The position numbers were made by a program, and so were the translations under genes. A DNA stretch of 64,000 nt from Armatimonadota bacterium (GTDB lineage Bacteria > Armatimonadota > Fimbriimonadia > Fimbriimonadales > Fimbriimonadaceae): the NCBI GenBank assembly GCA_022563855.1, contig JADFMN010000008.1, forward strand, positions 62,001 to 126,000. The letters are read 5' to 3'. The notes beneath the pieces were generated by a model, which had not been told where the DNA came from, searched no databases, and was given only the letters and a program-made list of their open reading frames with translations. Below, piece after piece: positions 58,384-64,000 of the stretch. Numbering within the stretch: position 1 is the stretch's first letter; each line of letters starts with the position of its first letter.

Positions 58384-59456
58384 TGCAGCATCCCCTGGTC
58401 GCGAGCTGCTTGAGCCGCGTCGTGCAAGCCGTACAGATCGTTCAGTTCCTTCAGCCAGCGATCGGCGTCATCTGAATCGAGCTGCGCCATGGCGAGCAGA
58501 GCGTGCGGCCTTTGAGGGTCGTCCTTGTGCTCTTCCACAACGCTCCTGAGCAACGCTTCCCTCAATGCGCGGTCTATCTGTGCCTCGTCGGCCATCTTCA
58601 TCCTTTCGACCGAGGAGATTCGGCCAAGACCGCCGCACTCTGCAAGACGGCGGATAACCTCGGGCCGCTCTGCTGCGGGCGCTGCCCGCAATAGTTCGAC
58701 TACCGCCTCCACCTCGCCCTCCTTGTCATCCATGCTGCCCAAGGCGTCGGCGCGATCCCACATCGCCTTCAGGTCGTTCGGGTGCTCTGCAAGGTGCTTG
58801 TTCGCAGCCGCCAATCCAGCGGCGGGGCTCCGGCTGCTCATTTCGTCTAGCACCTCTCGTCCGTGCTCGAGCCGCTCCTCGTGCGGCGCGCGCATGATGA
58901 GCGCGATCAACAGCCCGCCGAGAAAGCCGAATAGATGGGCCCAATACGACGGCCCTCCGGTCTGGCCGACATTGAAAACGGCACCCAGGGCTTGCAGCGC
59001 GACCCAAACGATTGCGACGACTGCTACCGAGACGTTTACTCGCGGTGCGATCGGCACCTTTCGGCTGAAGAACCGGACGGACGAGTATCCGACGACTCCC
59101 GCGATCGCCCCGCTGGCGCCGATCAGCGGGCTTCCGACTCCGGTTGCCACAGCGAGCAGCCAGTGCCCACCGACACCCGCTAGGCCGCCTGCGATGAAGG
59201 CGGCGAAGAGCCTCATTGCACCGGTCTTCGCCTCGACCATCGGGCCGACGGCCGCAAGAAAGACCATGTTGCCGAGCAGGTGCAGCACGTTCTGGTGGAC
59301 GAACAGGCATGCAAAGGCAGTGACCAGCGTCGGATGAAACGGGTCGAATCCGAGTGCCTCTATGTACCCCGGATAGAACGGCTGCAAGAACGCTACCGCG
59401 ATGTTGATGGCGATCAGCGAAATTGAGAAAATCGGGAATCGAGGCGACGAGCTCAG
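58380..59456 (-). CDS. Rhomboid intramembrane serine protease with helical C-terminal domain
   Basis: 358 residues if begun at CTG 59456. Rhomboid core: LVTAFACLFVHQNVLHLLGN (HxxxxHxxxN), AVGPMVEAKTGAMR, PLIGASGAIAGVVGY with the nucleophile Ser, and YWAHLFGFLGG with the catalytic His. From about residue 205 on there is a soluble helical region of TPR-like repeats (AAANKHLAEHPNDLKAMWDR, then VERMKMADEAQIDRAL). The canonical TTG at 59387 would remove the first membrane helix (FPIFSISLIAINIAVAFL). In-frame and directly after a TAG stop is CTG 59456, with AGGAG 8 bp upstream. It cleaves membrane proteins within the bilayer. Confidence 0.88.
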   Translation of the reverse strand: MSSSPRFPIFSISLIAINIAVAFLQPFYPGYIEALGFDPFHPTLVTAFACLFVHQNVLHLLGNMVFLAAVGPMVEAKTGAMRLFAAFIAGGLAGVGGHWLLAVATGVGSPLIGASGAIAGVVGYSSVRFFSRKVPIAPRVNVSVAVVAIVWVALQALGAVFNVGQTGGPSYWAHLFGFLGGLLIALIMRAPHEERLEHGREVLDEMSSRSPAAGLAAANKHLAEHPNDLKAMWDRADALGSMDDKEGEVEAVVELLRAAPAAERPEVIRRLAECGGLGRISSVERMKMADEAQIDRALREALLRSVVEEHKDDPQRPHALLAMAQLDSDDADRWLKELNDLYGLHDAAQAARDQGMLQ

Positions 59457-59464
59457 CTAGGACA

Positions 59465-59469
59465 CTCCT
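59465..59469 (-). promoter_or_regulatory. Shine-Dalgarno AGGAG supporting a CTG start
   Basis: AGGAG on the minus strand lies eight bases before CTG at 59456-59454. No ATG/GTG/TTG exists between the upstream in-frame stop (59457-59459) and residue 24. Confidence 0.55.
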
Positions 59470-59475
59470 GGGCGA

Positions 59476-60222
59476 TCATGCCTCTTGGTAAATCTCTTCC
59501 GGGATGTCGGCGTTTACATGCGTGTCCTTTACGTCATCAAGCTCCTCGAGAGCCTCCAGCAGCCTCACGACTTTTCTCAGTTCGTCATCGGTCGGCTCAG
59601 ATTTGTTCGTCGCGATGCGGGTCAGGTTGGCCTCATCGATCGTGAAACCGGCCTCCGCGAGATGGGAGCTGCACTTGTGCAACGTATCGGCCGCAGTTAC
59701 GACGACGAAGAACTCCTCGTCGTCGGTGATAACGTCTTCCGCTCCGCCGTCGATCGCCGCGAGCATGAGCGAATCTTCGTCGACTCCTTCCTTCTTCACG
59801 AGAATCTGGCCGACTTGCTTGAACTGCCAGGAGACCGAGCCGTTCTCGGTCAGGTTTCCGTTGTTTCGGCTCAGCGCGTGTCGGATTTCGCTGACCGTGC
59901 GGTTGCGGTTTTCGCTGAAGCAGTCGATCATGATCCCGACCCCGCCAGGCCCGACGCACTCGTAGGTGATCTCTTCGTAGTGCTCACCCTCGATCTCGCC
60001 CGTCCCTCTCTTGATCGCGCGCTCGATGTTCTCCTTCGGCAGCGACTCCGACTTCGCTTTGTCGATCGCGACGCGCAGGCGGGCGTTGCCGCTCGGATCG
60101 CCGCCGCCGATTTTTGCAGCTACGATGATCTCTCTCGCCAAACGAGTGAACAGCTTGCTGCGAAGGACGTCCTTTCGACCTTTCTGCCGCTTGATGGTTG
60201 ACCACTTGCTATGGCCGGACAT
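59476..60222 (-). CDS. YebC/PmpR-family regulator (TACO1 homologue)
   Basis: 248 residues, full length. Starts SGHSKWSTIKRQKGRKDVLR, then KLFTRLAREIIVAAKIGGGD, ARLRVAIDKAKSESLPKENI, TYECVGPGGVGIMIDCFSEN, SEIRHALSRNNGNLTENGSV and WQFKQVGQI. All are signatures of YebC, reported as a DNA-binding regulator and, for some members, a translation factor relieving stalls at proline runs. ATG 60222 is the family start; 18 residues of open frame before it are not conserved. The next gene downstream (rhomboid) begins 19 bp after the stop. Confidence 0.95.
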   Translation of the reverse strand: MSGHSKWSTIKRQKGRKDVLRSKLFTRLAREIIVAAKIGGGDPSGNARLRVAIDKAKSESLPKENIERAIKRGTGEIEGEHYEEITYECVGPGGVGIMIDCFSENRNRTVSEIRHALSRNNGNLTENGSVSWQFKQVGQILVKKEGVDEDSLMLAAIDGGAEDVITDDEEFFVVVTAADTLHKCSSHLAEAGFTIDEANLTRIATNKSEPTDDELRKVVRLLEALEELDDVKDTHVNADIPEEIYQEA

Positions 60223-60295
60223 ACGGGCTATTTTGGCAGATTCGATGCAACGGCGGTCTGCAACCGGCGTTCGCACAGATCGTTAGGCCAGGAAC

Positions 60296-60628
60296 CTACA
60301 CCTTTTCCAAATCCGATCCACGCACGAGCAGCATATAATGCGGCACGAACCTGATCTCCTCGTTCGTCAGTTGCTTTCGCTGTTCTGCCGAGATCGAGTC
60401 CAAGAACTTGTCCTGCATTCTCTTGGCGGCGCGGCGGTGCAGCTTGCCCTCTACGTCGGGGAGGCATTCGAGATCGACTCTGACGGCGATCTCCTGGTCG
60501 CTGTAGAAATTCTCGATACGACCGGTCAGGCCGGCCATGTGATCGTAGTATCCGGTCTCAGCGGACTCTTCCGGGGTCGTGGGCCTCGAAACCACCCGTA
60601 CCCGGTTGCCTTCCTTGAAGCGCGCCAT
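60296..60628 (-). CDS. Small SH3/KOW-like domain protein of unknown function
   Basis: 110 residues. The N-terminal 65 residues read ARFKEGNRVRVVSRPTTPEE, ESAETGYYDHMAGLTGRIEN and YSDQEIAVRVDLECLP. This is the basic-hydrophobic-turn-GxI pattern of KOW/SH3-like beta-barrels in translation-associated proteins. The C-terminal part is a charged helix (LHRRAAKRMQDKFLDSISAE) and RFVPHYMLLVRGSDLE. No exact family is recognised. It lies upstream of yebC on the same strand (73 bp), which fits a translation-related role by context only. Confidence 0.7.
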   Translation of the reverse strand: MARFKEGNRVRVVSRPTTPEESAETGYYDHMAGLTGRIENFYSDQEIAVRVDLECLPDVEGKLHRRAAKRMQDKFLDSISAEQRKQLTNEEIRFVPHYMLLVRGSDLEKV

Positions 60629-60892
60629 AGACGATTATTTTACCTGTCGGGAGTTCGGGAGTTCGGGAGTCCGGACGTTCCGATTAGTTCGGATTAGTTT
60701 GGATTGGTTCGGGTTGGTTCGGATTGGTTCGGGTTGGTTTGGATTGGTTCGGATTTGGCGTTGCCCCTCACACGTCGCTCGCGCACGGCCTGCCCTTCGG
60801 GACAGACCGTGGCACCCTCGACCCTCGACCCTAGCCTCTGGAACCATATTGTCGCCCAGCGCCTTCTAACCCGCGTTGGTACACTCCCGGCC
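60629..60892. repeat. Tandem decamers plus dispersed 36-bp repeat between divergent genes
   Basis: 60648-60674 is a 9-bp repeat (TTCGGGAGT x3). 60681-60750 holds seven copies of a 10-bp unit (consensus GGATTGGTTC). 60782-60817 matches 32901-32936 in 35 of 36 bases. CCCTCGACCCTCGACCC follows at 60815. It must contain the promoters of cysS and the SH3-like gene, but none is recognisable. Confidence 0.8.
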
Positions 60893-62404
60893 ATGAGCGA
60901 GCGCGAGTTCCGCCTGCGCGACACGATGTCGGGGCAGGTGAAGCCCCTGAAGGCCATCGAGCCAGGGCATTTGCGCTTCTACTCGTGCGGCCCGACAGTC
61001 TACGGCTACGCTCACATCGGCAACTTCCGCACCTTCCTCAACGCCGACCTGGTCGTTCGCACAGCCGAGGCGCTCGGCTGGAAGGTCACCTACGTCAGCA
61101 ACATCACCGACGTCGGCCACCTGACCGAGGACGACGTGGCGGACGCTAGCGGCGAGGACAAGATGGAGAAGGCGCTCAAGTCCAAGGAAGGCGACCAGTT
61201 CGCCAATATCTGGGATCTCAGCGAGTTCTATGCGGAAGCCTTCAAGCACGACTGGAGGCGCATGAACCTGCGCGAGCCGGCGGTGCGCCCAAAGGCGACA
61301 CAGCACATGCGCGAGCAGATCAAGGCGATCGAAGAGCTGATCGCCACAGGGCACGCCTACGAGACCCCGACCGGAGTGTACTTCGACGTCTCTTCTTTCG
61401 CCGACTACGGAAAGCTCAGCGGAAACAAGGAACAAGACAGCCTACAGGTCGCAGTTCGCGACGTCGTGCAGGACGACAACAAGAAGAGCCCCGCCGACTT
61501 CGCGCTGTGGAAGAAGGACGACAAGCACCTGATGCAGTGGTTCTCGCCGTGGGGCTGGGGCTTCCCCGGCTGGCACATCGAGTGCTCGGTGATGGCACAC
61601 ATGTACCTCGGCGAAACGCTGGACCTACACTCAGGAGGCGAGGACCTCGTCTTCCCGCACCACGAGTGCGAGATAGCGCAGAGCGAGAGCGTCGGCGACA
61701 AGCCGTTCTGCAACCACTGGATGCACGTGCGATTCCTGCAGGTGGAGGGCGAGAAGATGTCGAAGAGCGACGGCAACTTCTACACCGTGCGCGACATGAT
61801 CGACGGCAAGGGCGCGGATCCGTTGGCTTTGCGGCTCGCCTTGATCTCTGTGCCGTACGGCAAGCCGCTGAACTTCACGATGCAGACGCTGCGCGACGCG
61901 GAGAGGAACGTGGAGAAGTTCCGAGCCGCCGAGAAGAAGGCTAAAGACGGGATCGAGTCCGGCACAGCGGGCGACGACGCGATCGGCGATGATCTGACGC
62001 GGCTGTACGACGAGGCGCTCGACGCCATGTGCGACGACCTCAACACTGCGGTCGCGATCGCCAAGGCGCTCGAAGGCGCGAAGGCGATCAACAGCGCGGA
62101 TGTCGGCTCGTTTTCTAGCGGCGACGCGCGCGCTGCGCTCGATTTCCTCGACCGGATCAACGCCCTGCTGGGTATCGTGCGGGGCGATTACGGAGCCTGC
62201 TGCCCACCTGGTGAAGCCGAAGCGGACGACGAGCCGACCGTCGATGGCAAGACGATTAGCGAATGGATCGAAGAGCGCGCTACGGCGAAGGCGAACAGGG
62301 ATTTCGAAGCTTCAGACGCGGTGCGCGACCAGCTCGCAGCGGCCGGGATTGAGCTACGCGACTCGCCCGACGGCACCACCTGGGTCAAGAAGTCAACGGT
62401 CTGA
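60893..62404 (+). CDS. cysS: Cysteinyl-tRNA synthetase
   Basis: Charges tRNA-Cys. 503 residues from ATG 60893 (MSEREFRLRDTMSGQ). Class I signatures: FYSCGPTVYGYAHIGNFRTF (zinc Cys plus HIGH-type HIGN), ITDVGHLTEDDVADASGEDK, FPGWHIECSVMAHMYLG with second zinc ligand, DLVFPHHECEIAQSES with the others, and GEKMSKSDGNFYTVRD (KMSKS). The C-terminal DALR-like region ends with RDQLAAAGIELRDSPDGTTW, typical for CysRS. An open frame runs 63 codons upstream through repeats and is rejected. Confidence 0.97.
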   Translation: MSEREFRLRDTMSGQVKPLKAIEPGHLRFYSCGPTVYGYAHIGNFRTFLNADLVVRTAEALGWKVTYVSNITDVGHLTEDDVADASGEDKMEKALKSKEGDQFANIWDLSEFYAEAFKHDWRRMNLREPAVRPKATQHMREQIKAIEELIATGHAYETPTGVYFDVSSFADYGKLSGNKEQDSLQVAVRDVVQDDNKKSPADFALWKKDDKHLMQWFSPWGWGFPGWHIECSVMAHMYLGETLDLHSGGEDLVFPHHECEIAQSESVGDKPFCNHWMHVRFLQVEGEKMSKSDGNFYTVRDMIDGKGADPLALRLALISVPYGKPLNFTMQTLRDAERNVEKFRAAEKKAKDGIESGTAGDDAIGDDLTRLYDEALDAMCDDLNTAVAIAKALEGAKAINSADVGSFSSGDARAALDFLDRINALLGIVRGDYGACCPPGEAEADDEPTVDGKTISEWIEERATAKANRDFEASDAVRDQLAAAGIELRDSPDGTTWVKKSTV

Positions 62405-62416
62405 ACTCGAACGTGG

Positions 62417-62457
62417 CATGGGCTTCCAGCCCATGAGTAGCTCGGGCATCTTGCCCG
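62417..62457. repeat. Two adjacent short hairpins (REP-like)
   Basis: CATGGGCT-TCC-AGCCCATG (62417-62435, 8-bp stem) and CGGGCA-TCT-TGCCCG (62443-62457, 6-bp stem) lie just after cysS. Both have 3-base loops. No U-tract follows, so they look REP-like more than terminators. Confidence 0.7.
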
Positions 62458-62501
62458 AAGAATCGGGCGGCATGCATCAGACTGAGGCATAAAAGCAGAA
62501 T

Positions 62502-62524
62502 CCTCCACACTGCGAGTGTGGAGG
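62502..62524. terminator. Strong hairpin between convergent cysS and PD40 gene
   Basis: CCTCCACACT-GCG-AGTGTGGAGG is a perfect 10-bp stem with a 3-base loop, 12 bp from the end of the PD40 gene. It could terminate or stabilise transcripts from both sides. It lacks a following T run, so intrinsic termination is not certain. Confidence 0.45.
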
Positions 62525-62535
62525 GATGAACTGAA

Positions 62536-63453
62536 CTATCCTTTCCGTTTGATCTTAGACCCGTCCGGGCTGAACGACGGATGAAAGTCGCTCGCCGCGC
62601 TGTTCGTCAGGTTCACCGGGTTCGTGCCGTCGGCGTTCATCGCGTAGACCTCCATGTTGCCGTCGCGGCCCGAGGTGAAAGCGATCTTAGACCCGTCCGG
62701 GCTGAACGAGGGCTCCCAGTCGACCGTCGCATTGTTCGTCAGCCTCAACTGGTTCGTGCCATCAGCGTTCATCACGTAGATCTCCCAGTTGCCGTCGCGG
62801 GCCGACGCGAAAGCGATCTGCGTCCCATCAGGGCTGAACGCTGGCTGCCAGTCGAACTCCTCGTTGTTAGTGAGCCTCACCGGGTTTGTGCCGTCGGCGT
62901 TCATCACGTAGATCTCACCGTTGCCGTCGCGGTGCGAGGTGAAAGCGATCTTCGACCCGTCCGGGCTGAATGAGGGATACCAGTCTGTGCCCGCTTTGTT
63001 CGTGAGCCTCACCTGGTGCGTGCCGTCGGCGTTCATCACGTATATCTCGTAGTTGCCGTCGCCGTGGTCCGAGGCGTAAGCGATCTTCCTCCCGTCTGGG
63101 CTGAACGCGGGGTTGCGGTCGAACGCGGTGTTGTTCGTGAGCCTCACCTGGTTCGTGCCGTCGGCGTTCATCACATAGATCTCCCAGTTACCTTCGGGTT
63201 TCGAGAGGAAGGCGATCTTCGACCCGTCCGGGCTGAACGAGGGCTCCAAGTCGAACGTGAGGTTGTTCGTGAGCCTCACTTGGTTCGTGCCATCGGCGTT
63301 CATCACGTATATCTCGAAGTTGCCGTCGCGCTTCGAGGTGAAGGCTATCTTCACTGGCGGCTCGGCGGAACCGTCCCCGCCGTCTCCGCCGCCGGAACCG
63401 ATGGTGGCCAGTGCGATCACCAGAAGTCCGGATATCCACGCCGCACGCTTCAT
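62536..63453 (-). CDS. Exported PD40 (WD40-like) six-blade propeller protein
   Basis: 305 residues from ATG 63453. Signal [19 protein letters not shown], then [10 protein letters not shown], a linker that looks like that of a lipoprotein but with Ser where the lipobox Cys would be. The mature part is six near-identical repeats of 42-43 residues (core [18 protein letters not shown], then [14 protein letters not shown]), encoded by a roughly 126-bp DNA repeat. A seventh begins and stops at KIKRKG. Such TolB-like propellers bind other periplasmic proteins or polymers. High repeat identity suggests recent expansion within the gene, so copy number may vary between strains. Confidence 0.9.
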   Translation of the reverse strand: MKRAAWISGLLVIALATIGSGGGDGGDGSAEPPVKIAFTSKRDGNFEIYVMNADGTNQVRLTNNLTFDLEPSFSPDGSKIAFLSKPEGNWEIYVMNADGTNQVRLTNNTAFDRNPAFSPDGRKIAYASDHGDGNYEIYVMNADGTHQVRLTNKAGTDWYPSFSPDGSKIAFTSHRDGNGEIYVMNADGTNPVRLTNNEEFDWQPAFSPDGTQIAFASARDGNWEIYVMNADGTNQLRLTNNATVDWEPSFSPDGSKIAFTSGRDGNMEVYAMNADGTNPVNLTNSAASDFHPSFSPDGSKIKRKG

Positions 63454-64000
63454 GCCCTCATTATAAACGGAGTTCTGATCTTTGACCAAAGGAATGGCCG
63501 CATCCAGCACCAGGGCAAGGGGCAGAGGAAATGCAGATACGGCCTAGGTTCAAATGAACATGCGGACGGAGTGCGTCGGCGGCTCACGGGGTGCCGCGAA
63601 CGAGCCACGAAGGGCCGGGAGTCGTTCGCGGAGTGCGGCTGTGTGCCGTGTGCCACGGTCAGACCCCAAGGGCTTGTCCGTATGATCGCCGCAGATTTCG
63701 GACTAAGAGTCCGCGCTCCGTTCAGAGGAAGCCTCGGTCGGCCCCAAAGGGTTTGTCCGTGCTCGAATGGAGGGTGGCGCTCCTGCGACACCGCGCCCTC
63801 GGTCAAGCGTCGCTTCGACCCACTCCTAACCTCCCCCGGCCACGCGAGCTTGCGTCAGCAGGAAACACGATGGCCTAGGGAGGGAATTCAGAGGGAGCCT
63901 CGGTCGGCCCCAAAAGGGTTTGTCCGGGCGTTGGAGGGTGGCGCTCCTGCGACACCGCGCCCTCGGTCAAGCGTCGCTTCGACCCCCTCCTAACCTCCCA
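63454..64000. repeat. Repeat-rich window end with 113-115 bp direct repeat
   Basis: 63721-63835 and 63887-63999 are near-identical (few substitutions and small indels): both begin TTCAGAGG, contain GGTGGCGCTCCTGCGACACC and end CTCCTAACCTCCC. A shorter piece (CCCCAAGGGCTTGTCCG, 63664-63680) repeats part of both. TAGGTTCAAA is at 63545. The second copy reaches the window edge. No gene is supported here. Confidence 0.75.

Noticed and set aside
60704-60892. 63-codon N-terminal extension of CysS
   Set aside because: It is encoded by tandem decamers and a dispersed repeat; the conserved protein begins at ATG 60893.
63591-63993. Open frames in the terminal repeat region
   Set aside because: Encoded mostly by the 113-115 bp direct repeat; no start signal or domain.

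Overview
The window is G+C-rich (about 60% by eye) bacterial chromosome, densely coded on both strands. It carries housekeeping genes (ileS, lspA, acnA, polA, serC, rpsU, ybeY, acpS, cysS, two phosphofructokinases, a yebC-type regulator) and three tRNAs with encoded CCA ends. Many exported proteins have very short signal peptides with few or no basic residues (for example MLIALAAIALAQ, MIALLAAAVLQ). There are PD40 propellers, an S9 peptidase, the order rpsU / HD hydrolase / ybeY / dgkA / CBS protein, and many dispersed intergenic repeats. Together these suggest a Terrabacteria-type lineage, with Armatimonadota (Fimbriimonadia-like) as my best guess. That placement is inference; no marker search was run.

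Layout. 1-5830: the 3' end of ileS coupled to lspA, a Lys/Ala/Pro-rich membrane protein, tRNA-Val, a haem-motif lipoprotein, a glutathione peroxidase homologue, an HMA protein, a rhomboid-like membrane protein without its serine, two GYF_2 membrane proteins and tRNA-Arg. 5853-26488: the most unusual region, with nine large paralogous exported proteins (called P1-P9 here) of about 660-710 residues. Each starts with a short signal peptide and an STN-like (secretin/TonB short N-terminal) module and has a second STN-like segment near residues 330-410. P5-P4-P3-P2-P1 and P8-P7-P6 form two tightly packed minus-strand blocks separated by a PD40 propeller gene; P9 stands alone. 26630-32842: acnA, a sugar-cluster-like methyltransferase and glycosyltransferase, and an MscS channel. 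33129-37901: S9 peptidase plus cupin, a GIY-YIG nuclease gene bracketed by inverted repeat arrays, and cinA. 37943-43864: a PrcB-domain protein, tRNA-Leu, coupled pfkA/pfkB-type kinases, a TfoX-N protein and polA. 43867-52661: a DNRLRE-type secreted protein, a methyltransferase, acpS coupled to an HdrD-like Fe-S protein, a NodB-like protein, a lipoprotein, serC and a ChaN-like protein. 52662-57688: a repeat-rich spacer, then the operon rpsU / 7TM-HD hydrolase / ybeY / dgkA-PAP2 fusion / CBS protein. 57706-64000: a DUF374 acyltransferase, an active-type rhomboid that apparently starts at CTG, a yebC homologue, a small SH3-like protein, cysS, a six-blade PD40 protein, and a repeat-rich end.

The strongest candidate for something undescribed is the nine-member double-STN family. 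Its N-terminal module is nearly invariant in P1-P4, while the rest of each protein has diverged strongly. The second candidate is the GIY-YIG gene flanked by inverted 23-bp repeats that have expanded into 53-bp and 45-bp tandem arrays, an arrangement resembling a nuclease-associated REP-type element.
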